Assembly: GCF_050946515.1 (NCBI RefSeq)
Contig: NZ_JBMNUX010000011.1
Location: 1 to 64,000, forward strand
Direction of reading: 5' to 3'
Source: Tractidigestivibacter sp050946515
Lineage (GTDB): Bacteria > Actinomycetota > Coriobacteriia > Coriobacteriales > Atopobiaceae
DNA length: 64,000 nucleotides
Positions 19,612 through 28,411 of the stretch are shown here, in pieces. Below the pieces are notes generated by a model. That model was not told the origin of the DNA and did not search any database. It was given only the letters and a program-made list of their open reading frames with translations. Position 1 is the first letter of the stretch, and every line of letters starts with the position of its first letter. The translations under genes were made by a program, and so were the position numbers.

Positions 19612-19707
19612 GCCCTGATGGTACCCCACTATGACCCCTTGGTGACGCGCCCTCTTGGAGGCACCCTGAGCAATGGCAAACTTTCCAAGGTCTCTGACCT
19701 CAGGGGA

Positions 19708-19930
19708 TTGAGGGTATGCGCGCTTACCTGAAAGCTTACTGAATACCAGCAATCCTTCGTTTGGGGGGATTTCGCCACACAAACCGCCACGAGCTGGGGA
19801 AATGCGGGGCGCCAGAGCCCCTCGGCTGCCCGGAATTCGCACTACGGAGATGTCTGTGCCAAACGCGAGTGCGCATAACCTCACAGACAAGCCCCAAAAC
19901 CGCCCATCTCTGTGAGGTTATGCGCACTCG
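19708..19930. repeat. Direct repeat copy 1 flanking the GH3/LytTR cassette
   Basis: Left module 19708-19747 (GGGTATGCGCGCTTACC followed by CTGAATACC) and right module 19858-19930. The right module is identical over 73 bp to 24790-24862 and contains a perfect 22-bp inverted repeat (19866-19887 / 19909-19930; core GAGTGCGCATAACCTC) around a 21-nt centre. The DNA between the two modules is not conserved. It occupies most of the 390-bp gap between rarA and the second GH3 gene. Confidence 0.8.
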
Positions 19931-19950
19931 AACTGACGCCACAACGAAAT

Positions 19951-19993
19951 AGCCTCCCCGCGGCGTCGAAGAGGCGTCGTGGGGAGGCTTTTT
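19951..19993. terminator. Terminator of the second GH3 gene, bidirectional shape
   Basis: AGCCTCCCC / GGGGAGGCT stem around a GC-rich loop, 8 nt past the GH3 stop. On the minus strand the stem is followed by ATTTCGTT, on the plus strand by TTTTTG. Confidence 0.7.
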
Positions 19994-20001
19994 GCCTTAG
20001 A

Positions 20002-22431
20002 CTAGTCCATGCTCCAGTCGGTTTCCGTCTTAGTAAGCGGCGAAGCCTTATACGTCTTGGTCCTTTCGTCGTCAATCACTCCGGACCAGTTGAGCCCAAA
20101 GCAGAAGTCGTAGGAGTTGCCCTCCGAGTCCACATAGCACTCTAGGTCGCGTGACACATCCTCATAGCTTGCTTCGACTGTGTCCATGTCCGCGGGCATC
20201 TGTGCGTTAAGAAGACCAGACGGCTCGGTCTTTCCAGCAATGATTCGTGCCCAAGCCTCCCCCTGCAGGTTCGACTGCATGGTCCACGTAAAGAGGATTA
20301 CGTCTGCGTAAGGCTCGATCTCGGAAAACACCATGGGGTTGCTTGCTTCGACAAGCAATATGATCTTCGCGCTTTCAGGAAGGCGATTCCTCAGGTCAAT
20401 GACCATGTCAAGATCACTTTGGTTGCTGGCGGAAGACGACTGCCCATAGTATGAGCGGTTCTCGTAGTTGCCCTCCTCATCAACGTGCGCAATCGACTCC
20501 TGTCGAACGTTAGGTCCGTCCGCGGTGTACGGGAGATACTGCAAGGTGATGGGGTGATACGTAAGAGGCTCGCCAGTGTCTCCCCCAAAGAGGGCCGTGC
20601 CACCCGTCACGCCGTCGTTCGGGTCGTTCGGCCCCGACACCCTCACGATGGCATAGTCCACATCAGCAAGCTCGGAGTCGTCGACCGTAACGACGTTCTC
20701 GCCGTCGTTGGAGTCAGTAATGATATTGTCACCCAGATACTCCTTGGCAAGATCCAGGTCAAAGGCGGTATCGAAGGTATAGCTCGAGTCCTCGTTGATC
20801 ATCATGGAGTACATCGTGGCTTCGCTCTTCTTTACCGGCATGTACACCTTGGCATCGCCAAGGCCGCCCTCAGAAATGATCCCGTCCTTGTTCTTCAGCA
20901 TGACAACGGACTTCTCGGAAGCTTCAAGACCAAACGATGCCGCCGCTTCGCTCTCGAGAATCTCCTTTGCCGCCGTGGTGTCCGAATATGGCTGGTCAAA
21001 GAGCCCAACGTGCACCATGAGCGTGCCGATCCTTCTCGCGGAGTCACGCACGCGCTCCAAGGCGCCATCCTCCCCCAGGTCATTGACGAGAAGGTTCCAA
21101 GAGTCCTCGAAAATGGAGACCCAGAACAGGCCGCCACATTGGTCCTCTCCTGCCTCAACCATCTTTGCGTATCGCTCGGGCATCGACAAATCGGCCACGC
21201 CGTACGTCTCGTCGTTCAGAATCTGCCAGTCTGTGCAGAACATGCCGTCCCAACCAGTGTTGCGAAGAATTGAGAGGATGCTCTTGCTGTAACCGGCGCC
21301 AACAAGCTCACCGTACTTCTCGTCCTCGTCGTATGCGACTCCATAGCAAGGCATAACGGCAGCCATCTGTCCAGTCTCGGAATCAAGGTTAAGGCCGCCG
21401 TCCAAGAATGGAATGAGCTGGGCCTCAAAGTTGTCTCCGGGGAACACGTTGTAGCGACCGGCGTCGGCGTGGTCGTTGCGACCGCCTTCGACAGCTCCGG
21501 CACCAACGAAGTGCTTCAGCATCGCGGCGACCGAATCCTTGCCCCAGCCCTGGTCGTCCGTCGCCTCGTCGTCGCCCCACGTGGACTGAAGACCGCCCGC
21601 AAAAGCTTGCGTGAAATCGCGGTTGAGCGCAGGATCCTCAGATACCGAGCCGTTCATGCGGCAGCCAAGGGGCTGGGAGTAGACGTCAATCTGGGGTCCC
21701 AGCAGGCAGCGCACGCCAGTCGCCCTCCAAGCACGACCAAGCCACATGCCCGCCTTGCGCCAGACGTCCTTGTCCATTGTGGCTCCAAGGGCAATGTTGT
21801 CCGGAAGGCCAAAAAGCTGGTATGGGTCGGTCGAGTTGAGATAGGGAATTCCCCACTCGCTCTCCTCGCAAATCTTTTGGACCTCATTGATCCAATCGAT
21901 ATCAGAGCCATACGAGTCAATCGTCGAGCAAAGGCGCGAGCAACCAGCGCGCGACCCCTGAGAGAGAAGTCCGTACTTCTCGGTGTTAACGCCCTCGCCC
22001 GTGATAGACATAGCCGTGTCCCCACCGTGCCACATGAGGGGAATGATCTGCTCCCTGGGGAGCTCGTCGGCAAGCGCGCGAGCTCTGTCCTCGGCGCTTT
22101 GGCGCCAGTCCTCCCAAAGGTCGAGCTTGCCGTCGCCGTTCATGTCGCGAAAGGCTAGCCCGTCCACCTGGATGATCTTGGCCGTATCCCAAACTCCGAT
22201 CTCAACGCCGTTCGGATTTGTCGCCTTTGTCCATCCGGCGCGAATATCCTCGCTGGTCCAAAGCGCCTCGACGTCATCCCCGTCGGGGTCAATCGGATAC
22301 GAGCCGGCATCCGGCGCGTTGTAGATAGCGTTCTCGTCCGAGCCGGTTGCGTCAGAGCAAGCAGCCAGTCCAATTGCAGCTCCTGCGACCGAAGCGGTCC
22401 CGATGAAGCTCCTACGTGTCATCTGTGCCAT
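20002..22431 (-). CDS. Glycoside hydrolase family 3, Tat-exported lipoprotein (GH3-2)
   Basis: An 809-residue paralogue of GH3-1 with the same layout: twin-arginine signal TRRSFIG, lipobox LAAC, EF-hand-like loop DMNGDGKLDLWED, catalytic barrel with LKHFVGAG and nucleophile Asp at about residue 401 (CTDWQ), and the GH3 C-domain. GGAGTGCA lies directly before the ATG at 22431. It is divergently arranged with a LytTR response regulator and GHKL kinase, and this block is bracketed by direct repeats (19708-19930 and 24638-24862), suggesting a unit that moved or duplicated together. Expected outside the cell, acting on beta-linked oligosaccharides; true substrate unknown. Confidence 0.92.
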   Translation of the reverse strand: MAQMTRRSFIGTASVAGAAIGLAACSDATGSDENAIYNAPDAGSYPIDPDGDDVEALWTSEDIRAGWTKATNPNGVEIGVWDTAKIIQVDGLAFRDMNGDGKLDLWEDWRQSAEDRARALADELPREQIIPLMWHGGDTAMSITGEGVNTEKYGLLSQGSRAGCSRLCSTIDSYGSDIDWINEVQKICEESEWGIPYLNSTDPYQLFGLPDNIALGATMDKDVWRKAGMWLGRAWRATGVRCLLGPQIDVYSQPLGCRMNGSVSEDPALNRDFTQAFAGGLQSTWGDDEATDDQGWGKDSVAAMLKHFVGAGAVEGGRNDHADAGRYNVFPGDNFEAQLIPFLDGGLNLDSETGQMAAVMPCYGVAYDEDEKYGELVGAGYSKSILSILRNTGWDGMFCTDWQILNDETYGVADLSMPERYAKMVEAGEDQCGGLFWVSIFEDSWNLLVNDLGEDGALERVRDSARRIGTLMVHVGLFDQPYSDTTAAKEILESEAAASFGLEASEKSVVMLKNKDGIISEGGLGDAKVYMPVKKSEATMYSMMINEDSSYTFDTAFDLDLAKEYLGDNIITDSNDGENVVTVDDSELADVDYAIVRVSGPNDPNDGVTGGTALFGGDTGEPLTYHPITLQYLPYTADGPNVRQESIAHVDEEGNYENRSYYGQSSSASNQSDLDMVIDLRNRLPESAKIILLVEASNPMVFSEIEPYADVILFTWTMQSNLQGEAWARIIAGKTEPSGLLNAQMPADMDTVEASYEDVSRDLECYVDSEGNSYDFCFGLNWSGVIDDERTKTYKASPLTKTETDWSMD

Positions 22432-22478
22432 TGCACTCCTTCCTTCCACTGGGCGGAAGATCCCCGTCCCTCTTCACG

Positions 22479-22507
22479 TCTGAAGCTACAATTGGGGAAT
22501 CTTCAGA
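22479..22507. promoter_or_regulatory. Inverted repeat between GH3-2 and the LytTR operon
   Basis: TCTGAAG / CTTCAGA arms with a 15-nt centre (ACAATTGGGGA within it), midway between two divergent starts. It could be an operator for the adjacent regulator; LytTR proteins usually bind direct repeats, so the assignment is weak. Confidence 0.35.
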
Positions 22508-22541
22508 TGCGGGAGTTGGCATAGGACGGCAAGTTAGGGGC

Positions 22542-23270
22542 ATGGGAGGACGTAAAGAAGTGTTTCGCATCCTGATCATGGAGGACGACCCCTCCGAGGC
22601 CGACGCTCTCAAGACGTTGCTCTCTCGCTATTCCGAAGAGACCGGCGAGCGCTTTGACATCACGGTGCAGCCATCCGCGCTCGAATTTCTTGAGAAAAGG
22701 CACCCCTACGACCTTTACTTTCTTGATATCGGGCTGCCAGGAATCAACGGAATGGAAGCAGCCCGGCTAATCCGCGATTACGACGAAGAGACGCCTCTCA
22801 TTTTTGTGACAAGTCTTGCCCAATACGCGGCTGGGGGCTACGAGGTTCGGGCCTTGGACTTCATGGTGAAGCCCGTCAGCTACTCGGACTTTCGCGTAAG
22901 GATGGATCGTGCCATGCGCGTCTCTGCCCAGAACGCAAGCGAGGGAATTTACATCTCGACGAAAGACGGGATGCGAGCCATGCCCGCAAGAGACGTGCTT
23001 TACGTCGACGTCCGCGGACACACTGTGACATACCACCTGAAGGATGGCGCTGTGGTGCCCGTCAGGGGAACGCTTCGCGATTGCGAGAAAGACCTGGAGG
23101 AGCTGCCGTTCGTCAGGATTTCAAACTGCTGCCTTGTAAACATGAGGCACGTGCGGTCTGTTTCCGGCGAGAAGGTCCTTCTCTCGAACGGCGAGGAATG
23201 CTTTCTCACCAGGTCCAAACGACATGCCGCCTTGCAGCGCCTTGCCGACTATTTCGGGAGAAACGTGTGA
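22542..23270 (+). CDS. LytTR-family response regulator
   Basis: A 242-residue AgrA/LytR-type regulator. The receiver domain (about 1-125) has the acidic pair in IMEDDPSEAD, the phospho-acceptor Asp in YFLDIGLPG, Thr/Ser in VTSLAQ and Lys in MVKPVSY. The LytTR DNA-binding domain (about 140-240) shows the strand pattern DVLYVDVRGHTVTYHL and FVRISNCCLVNMRHV. The ATG at 22542 has a weak site (AGGGGC); the GTG at 22560 with GGGAGG upstream is an equally good start. The stop overlaps the kinase start as GTGA. Sits divergent to GH3-2, a likely target. Confidence 0.9.
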   Translation: MGGRKEVFRILIMEDDPSEADALKTLLSRYSEETGERFDITVQPSALEFLEKRHPYDLYFLDIGLPGINGMEAARLIRDYDEETPLIFVTSLAQYAAGGYEVRALDFMVKPVSYSDFRVRMDRAMRVSAQNASEGIYISTKDGMRAMPARDVLYVDVRGHTVTYHLKDGAVVPVRGTLRDCEKDLEELPFVRISNCCLVNMRHVRSVSGEKVLLSNGEECFLTRSKRHAALQRLADYFGRNV

Positions 23271-24595
23271 GCGGACGCCTCGTCCACATAGTACTTAGCA
23301 TCGCTTCGTTCGCCGTTCCCGCCATCATGCTAGCTTGGAGACTTCCCCAAAGGGAAGGCATTGCTTGGCGACGCGTCATTGCGGCTCTTTGCGTTGTGGC
23401 TTTCTCCGCTCTGGCTTTTGGACCAGGCGCCATTCCGCCAACAGGGGAATCCTCGGGCTTCGACACGACCTCTGGAGCCATGCCTTGGGACATGTACCGC
23501 TTTGCCGCAGTGATCATCATTACGGGTGCACTGACTTTTCTTTGCCGAAAGTGCTCCCCTTGGACGGCGCTCCTCTGCAGCGCCTCTGCTTATACAATGC
23601 AAAACTTGGGGACAACGCTCTCGAGGGTTGTCAACTCTTTGATTCCTTACGGCACGGGCGAGGAAGCCGCCCCCGCCATCTGCATGATTGTGTGCTCAGC
23701 GCTCTCCTATTACCTCTGCTACCTGCTGTTTATTCGCGAGGGGAATCTAGGAGTCAGGTTTGAGGTGGCAGGATGGCGCGTCGTTTTGGTAGTTCTTGCC
23801 GTTGTCGTGATTAACGTTTTTGCTGACTCGGCAATGACGGCTCTTACGGCAACGTCCGTGAGCATGCTGCCCACCGCCGTGCTGGGAATATCCCATGCAG
23901 TAACCTGCCTTCTCACACTATTTCTTGTCTTTGAGCTCGTCACGAACAGGCGACTTGAGGGCGGAATTGCCATTACCAATAAGATCATGCAGGAGCGCGA
24001 GCGGCAATACAAAACTAGCCGCGAGACGCTCGATGCGCTTGTTGGAAGCCTGCACGACATGCGCCATAGAGTCCTCAGGCTTCTTACAAAAGACCCATCT
24101 AGCGGGTCATTAAGCAAAGAAGAGCTGAGGGACATCGCAAAAGAGATGGATGTGCTGGACGCAAGGACGAATACGGGTAACGAAGCGCTTGACACAGTTC
24201 TGGCCGAGAAGATTCTGGTTTGCAAACGCTGCGGAATCTCATTGAGCTACGTTGTCGACGGGTCCGTCCTTTCTGGATTCCGACCGGAAGACGTCTACAC
24301 GTTCTTTAGCATGGCAATCGATGACGCCACTGCGGGGATGAAGAACGATTCAGCAAGCAGGAATGGCTCGACTGATGGCTCGAAAAGCATCTCGCTTGAA
24401 GTTGGTCGACGATCGGAAATGCTATTTGTGCACATTGAGAGACCGCGCGAGGGAACCACGAGAGGTGGAACGCCTTGGGAAAGCCTTCCTGTTCTTTCTG
24501 AGATAGTCGCTAGGCAAAACGGCATAGTTTCCGCAGGTAGCAAGCAAGGCCTTGATTATCTCAACGCGCTCATTCCCATGCCAGACCAAAATTAG
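23267..24595 (+). CDS. AgrC-like sensor histidine kinase, degenerate ATP-binding domain
   Basis: A 442-residue membrane sensor with about six or seven N-terminal helices (to about residue 225), a linker helix, and a dimerisation segment with the acceptor His in SLHDMRHRV. The C-terminal GHKL domain can be followed (GISLSYVVDG, YTFFSMAIDDATAG, LFVHIERP), but the N-box Asn is replaced (IDDATAG for LDNAIEA) and no glycine-rich G-box (HGxGL) is seen. It may therefore be a pseudokinase or pair with another kinase. The GTG start at 23267 overlaps the regulator stop by 4 nt, so expression is coupled. Confidence 0.8.
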   Translation: MSGRLVHIVLSIASFAVPAIMLAWRLPQREGIAWRRVIAALCVVAFSALAFGPGAIPPTGESSGFDTTSGAMPWDMYRFAAVIIITGALTFLCRKCSPWTALLCSASAYTMQNLGTTLSRVVNSLIPYGTGEEAAPAICMIVCSALSYYLCYLLFIREGNLGVRFEVAGWRVVLVVLAVVVINVFADSAMTALTATSVSMLPTAVLGISHAVTCLLTLFLVFELVTNRRLEGGIAITNKIMQERERQYKTSRETLDALVGSLHDMRHRVLRLLTKDPSSGSLSKEELRDIAKEMDVLDARTNTGNEALDTVLAEKILVCKRCGISLSYVVDGSVLSGFRPEDVYTFFSMAIDDATAGMKNDSASRNGSTDGSKSISLEVGRRSEMLFVHIERPREGTTRGGTPWESLPVLSEIVARQNGIVSAGSKQGLDYLNALIPMPDQN

Positions 24596-24637
24596 CATGC
24601 ACAAGATCAAGAAACCTTGCAGAACGTACCCATGCGT

Positions 24638-24862
24638 GGAGGTTATGCGCGCTAACCTGAAATATTTCTGAATATCCCGGATTGTTCACCCTTTAGACGC
24701 CAGACAGCGAGCCAAGCTCCCAAGCTGCGGCAATCTCGAGCAGGGCGCGACCCGTCCGCAACCCAAAGTTGGCACCGTCTTGTTGTCGTGCCAAACGCGA
24801 GTGCGCATAACCTCACAGACAAGCCCCAAAACCGCCCATCTCTGTGAGGTTATGCGCACTCG
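24638..24862. repeat. Direct repeat copy 2 flanking the GH3/LytTR cassette
   Basis: Left module 24638-24677 (GGTTATGCGCGCTAACC, then CTGAATATCC) and right module 24790-24862, the latter identical over 73 bp to 19858-19930, including the 22-bp inverted repeat (24798-24819 / 24841-24862). It lies between the convergent kinase and GH1 genes and accounts for most of that 351-bp gap. Confidence 0.8.
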
Positions 24863-24881
24863 GTTCCAAGCCACCGCCAAA

Positions 24882-24926
24882 CATTTCCGCCCTGCGAGCG
24901 AAAAGTCGCGCTGCAGGGCGGAAATG
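24882..24926 (-). terminator. Terminator of the beta-glucoside PTS operon
   Basis: 14-bp perfect stem (CATTTCCGCCCTGC / GCAGGGCGGAAATG) about 20 nt past the GH1 stop; the minus-strand tail is TTTGG. It can also serve the convergent kinase gene. Confidence 0.65.
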
Positions 24927-24946
24927 TTCGCCAAAAGGCAGAAAGC

Positions 24947-26440
24947 TTAGTCGATTGACAGGTCGGCGCCGTTCGATGCGATGACCTTCTTGTAGTAGTC
25001 GTAGGACTTCTTCTTGGAAAGCGCCAGCGTGCCGTTTCCGAAGTCGTCCTGGTCAACGTAAACAAAGCCATAGCGCTTGGTCATCTCGGAGGTTCCGGAG
25101 CTGATCAAGTCAATCGGTCCCCACCAGGCATAGCCGAACACGTCCACGCCATCCTTGATGGCCTCGCCCAGCTGCTCTACGTGCTTCTGAAGGTAGGCAA
25201 TGCGGTAATCGTCGTTGATCGTGCCGTCAGCCTCAACCTTGTCGACCGCCCCAAGTCCGTTCTCGGCGATGAATATGGGCAGATGATAGCGGTCGTAGAT
25301 GTGGTTCAGCGTGATGCGGAAGCCAATCGGGTCGATGGGCCAGCCCCACTCGGAGACCTCGAGATACTGGTTCTTGATATCTGTCACGAGAGAGCCGTTG
25401 GGCTTGGGAACCGGGCTTCCCTTGTAGCGCATGATGTAGGTCATGTAGTACGAGATGGAGAGAAAGTCGACGGTGCCCTCCTTCAGGATCTCTTCGTCGC
25501 CAGGCTCCATCTGGATCTTGATGCCATAGTCGTTGAAGAAGCGGTTCATGTAGTACGGGTACTCGCCCTTTGCCTGCACGTCGCTGTAGAACCAGTTGAA
25601 GTGGTCCTCGAAGAGCACCTGCAGCTCGTCTTCGGGCTTGGAGGTCTCAGCGTAGTTCTCAAGACGGCAGGTCATGTTGCCGATCTTGGCGTCAGGGATG
25701 ATCTCGTGGCACTTCTTCACCGCGAGCGCGCTGGCAACAAACTGGTTGTGGGCGCACTGGTACTTGGCCTGCCACTGCTCCTTATAGGGGTTCGGGGTGC
25801 CGTCGTCGTGCAGCACGAGCCCCGAGCAGGTGTAGGGATTGCCAAGCGAGCTGTTGATCTCGTTGAAGGTGAGCCAGTACTTCACCTTGTCCTTGTAGCG
25901 CGTGAAGACAGTCTCTGCGTAGCGGACAAAGCTGTCAACCGTATGGCGAGAGAGGAACCCTTGGTACTCGGTAGCAAGATGGAGCGGAGTGTCAAAGTGG
26001 CAGAGCGTGACCATCGGCTGCATGCCAAGCTCGAGGCACTTGTCGAAGACCTTGTCATAGAAGGCAAGACCTTCCTCGTTGGGCTCCGCGTCATCGCCAT
26101 TCGGGAAGATGCGGCTCCAAGAAATCGACGTGCGGAAGACCGTAAAGCCCATCCCCGCCAGCGCCTCAAGCTGTTCCTCGTAGCGGTGATAGAAGTCGAT
26201 ACCACGACGCTTGGGGAAGTTATAGTTCTCCGGATGCGCCATCATGTCGTCGAGCATCTCGTAGGTTGCCCAGCTCGTGGCCTTGCCAGAAATGCGCTGC
26301 TCCTTCGGGACCCAGCGGGCAAAGTCCGAGGTTGCAAGGCCACGCCCGCCTTCGTTGTAGGCACCCTCGATCTGGTTAGCAGCGGTCGCGCCGCCCCAGA
26401 GGAACCCTTCGGGAAATGCGCTCTCAGAATTTTCAGCCAT
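24947..26440 (-). CDS. 6-phospho-beta-glucosidase, glycoside hydrolase family 1
   Basis: A 497-residue cytoplasmic GH1 enzyme that hydrolyses phosphorylated disaccharides such as cellobiose-6-phosphate. The acid/base Glu is at about residue 195 (TFNEIN) and the nucleophile Glu at about residue 393 (IAENGLG). The C-terminal Ser-x-Lys-Tyr loop (SEMTKRYGF) is the phosphate-binding signature separating 6-phospho-glycosidases from plain beta-glucosidases. The ATG at 26440 has AAAGGTGG upstream. It is the last gene of the EIIB-EIIC-EIIA-GH1 operon, which supplies its substrate. Confidence 0.93.
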   Translation of the reverse strand: MAENSESAFPEGFLWGGATAANQIEGAYNEGGRGLATSDFARWVPKEQRISGKATSWATYEMLDDMMAHPENYNFPKRRGIDFYHRYEEQLEALAGMGFTVFRTSISWSRIFPNGDDAEPNEEGLAFYDKVFDKCLELGMQPMVTLCHFDTPLHLATEYQGFLSRHTVDSFVRYAETVFTRYKDKVKYWLTFNEINSSLGNPYTCSGLVLHDDGTPNPYKEQWQAKYQCAHNQFVASALAVKKCHEIIPDAKIGNMTCRLENYAETSKPEDELQVLFEDHFNWFYSDVQAKGEYPYYMNRFFNDYGIKIQMEPGDEEILKEGTVDFLSISYYMTYIMRYKGSPVPKPNGSLVTDIKNQYLEVSEWGWPIDPIGFRITLNHIYDRYHLPIFIAENGLGAVDKVEADGTINDDYRIAYLQKHVEQLGEAIKDGVDVFGYAWWGPIDLISSGTSEMTKRYGFVYVDQDDFGNGTLALSKKKSYDYYKKVIASNGADLSID

Positions 26441-26471
26441 AACGGCCACCTTTCTATCGTCTGAAGAGAGA

Positions 26472-26507
26472 GCACGCCCCAAGGGCAGCCCGTGCCCCGG
26501 GGCGTGC
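26472..26507 (-). promoter_or_regulatory. Intra-operon hairpin between EIIA and GH1 genes
   Basis: 9-bp perfect stem (GCACGCCCC / GGGGCGTGC), followed by TCTCTCTTC on the minus strand. It may be a partial terminator, or a stabiliser that tunes GH1 level against the transporter genes. Confidence 0.45.
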
Positions 26508-26559
26508 CAAGAATCGTTGCAACTTCAATAGCGCAGAATACCTGCTGACGCGGAAGCGT

Positions 26560-26907
26560 CTACTTGGACTCCAGCCTGGCAATCCGGTCGTCAAGCGCCC
26601 GCAGCACGGGAAGCATTCCCTTAAGCGTGTGAAGCTCGGCGGCAATGGTCATAAGCGTGTCCTGCGCATGGACGAAGAGAATCGAGTACTCAACGTCCTC
26701 GCCGGCTGCCTGACGCTGAATCATCGACGTCTGCGCGCGGTGCGCGGCCAGCAGCTTTTGCTCGGCCTGCTTGACGTACTCGTCCGCACCTTCGAAATCG
26801 AACCTCGCGACGGCCTCCATCGCCTTGTCCATGCATCCCCTGCCATCGCCAGCATTGAGAATGACCTCCATGGACACCTGATTGATATCGACTTTCTCTT
26901 CTTCCAT
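26560..26907 (-). CDS. PTS EIIA, lactose/cellobiose family
   Basis: A 115-residue three-helix phosphocarrier. The phospho-His is in LLAAHRAQT, followed by the conserved GxDVEYSILFVHAQDTLM region that holds the trimer metal site. It passes phosphate from HPr to the EIIB encoded at 28412. The second of two adjacent ATG codons (26907) is used, as it is better spaced from AAGGAGG. The gap to the EIIC stop is 31 nt. Regulation is expected through the divergent LicR-type activator. Confidence 0.92.
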   Translation of the reverse strand: MEEEKVDINQVSMEVILNAGDGRGCMDKAMEAVARFDFEGADEYVKQAEQKLLAAHRAQTSMIQRQAAGEDVEYSILFVHAQDTLMTIAAELHTLKGMLPVLRALDDRIARLESK

Positions 26908-26938
26908 CATTTCCTCCTTGGCATGGGATGCCAGCTGA

Positions 26939-28381
26939 TCATTCTTCAGGGTTGTCTGGCGCCTTCGTCGCGTCTGCGTCAGTTGCGTCAGCGTTGCTTG
27001 CATCGGGGCTGGTTGCAGTGGAAGCAGTCGGCGCGTCTGTTGCGCTCTCGGCAGCCGCGGCCTTCGCTGCACGCTTTGCGGCCCTCTTTGCGCGCTTTGC
27101 CTCCTTCTTGGCGGCAATGCTTGCCTCTTGGCTTGCCTCTTCCTTCACAAGGTAATTGTCATACGCCTTCCAGAACGGGAAGTAGATGATAAACGACAGG
27201 ATGAAGTTCACGATTACCAGCAAGGCGTTGCGCAGGTCGCCGTTTGCGTAGATGGTCGCCGAGATGAAGTTCGGGATGAAGTACATGTTGAACATCTCGG
27301 TGTGCATCGATGCGAAGCCAAAGTGCATCCAGAGCCAGGTGTTGGCCGGCAGAATGATTGCCTGAAGGACCACGGGGATGAACATATAGGGGTTGTTGAC
27401 AATCGTCGAGAAGAACAGCGGCTCGTTGGTGTTTAGAAGCGACGGGACAAGCGTGGTCTTGCCAATAAGCTTGTTGCGCTTGGACTTGGAGAACATCAGC
27501 ATCAGCGCCAGCGCCAGGGTTGCGCCCTCGCCGCCGATCATCGTGTAGCGCGTGAAGCCGAAGGCGTAGATGTTCGTAGGAGCAAGGCCAGCTGCGGCAG
27601 CGGTCATGTTCTCAGCAAGGGCGGCCTGCTGGACGGTCGAGGTGAACGACGTGAAGACCCAGCCGGAGATGCCGAAGAAGTAGAACACGTCCATGATGAG
27701 CGCGATAAGGATGACTCCGGGGAGCGTCTGGGCAAAGCCGGTCAGCGGGCTCATGAGAAGGCCAACCAGCGTGAAGACGTCGATGCTCAAGACGTAGGTG
27801 AGCAGGTAGCCGACGAGCAGGGCAACGATGATCACGATGATGTTGTCGAACCAGTTCTTAACGAAGTCGGGGATGGGCGAGTCGTCCTTGAAGAAGGAGT
27901 GGTGAGCGGTCTTCTTGTACATCAGGCCGACGAACCAGCCGATGAACATGGCGGTGAACATGCCGCCAGCGCCGAACTTGGCCATCGTGAAGACCGTGCC
28001 CTCGTCAGTCACCTGCGCATTCATGCAGAGCATGTAGGCGCCGATTCCCGTAAACCCTGCGAGCAGCGCTCGGTCTTGGCGCTCCTCCTTCACCAGGACC
28101 TTATACGGGATGATGAACACGACGAACAGGCCGATGAGGCCGAACGAGTAGGTGTTGAGCACCGAGAGGTCCGGCAGCGTCGTGATGAACTTGCGAAGGA
28201 TGTTCCAAAGGCTCGGGATGGCAGAGACCATCGTGAACGGGACTATGTAGAGAACCGACTCTGCGATGATCGAGAACCAGTAGGTAGCCGTGATCTTGTT
28301 CATCACGGGCACTATGTGCTTGTTGATCCAGTCCTGCGTGCGGTCCATGACCCCGCGCTTCTTGGCTTGTGCTTCTGGCAT
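26939..28381 (-). CDS. PTS EIIC, lactose/cellobiose family permease, with Lys/Ala-rich tail
   Basis: A 480-residue membrane channel that imports a beta-glucoside during phosphorylation. About ten helices are visible from residue 30 to 410; family blocks include FGFTRYTMIGGEGATLALAL and NTNEPLFFSTIVNNPY. The last 70 residues form a Lys/Ala-rich then acidic/Ala-Thr cytoplasmic tail that is not part of the usual family length (about 420-440). GGGAGGAAAG precedes the ATG at 28381. It lies between the EIIB gene (30-nt gap) and EIIA gene. Confidence 0.92.
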   Translation of the reverse strand: MPEAQAKKRGVMDRTQDWINKHIVPVMNKITATYWFSIIAESVLYIVPFTMVSAIPSLWNILRKFITTLPDLSVLNTYSFGLIGLFVVFIIPYKVLVKEERQDRALLAGFTGIGAYMLCMNAQVTDEGTVFTMAKFGAGGMFTAMFIGWFVGLMYKKTAHHSFFKDDSPIPDFVKNWFDNIIVIIVALLVGYLLTYVLSIDVFTLVGLLMSPLTGFAQTLPGVILIALIMDVFYFFGISGWVFTSFTSTVQQAALAENMTAAAAGLAPTNIYAFGFTRYTMIGGEGATLALALMLMFSKSKRNKLIGKTTLVPSLLNTNEPLFFSTIVNNPYMFIPVVLQAIILPANTWLWMHFGFASMHTEMFNMYFIPNFISATIYANGDLRNALLVIVNFILSFIIYFPFWKAYDNYLVKEEASQEASIAAKKEAKRAKRAAKRAAKAAAAESATDAPTASTATSPDASNADATDADATKAPDNPEE

Positions 28382-28411
28382 GGCTTTCCTCCCTTTTCAG
28401 CCGTCTAGTGA

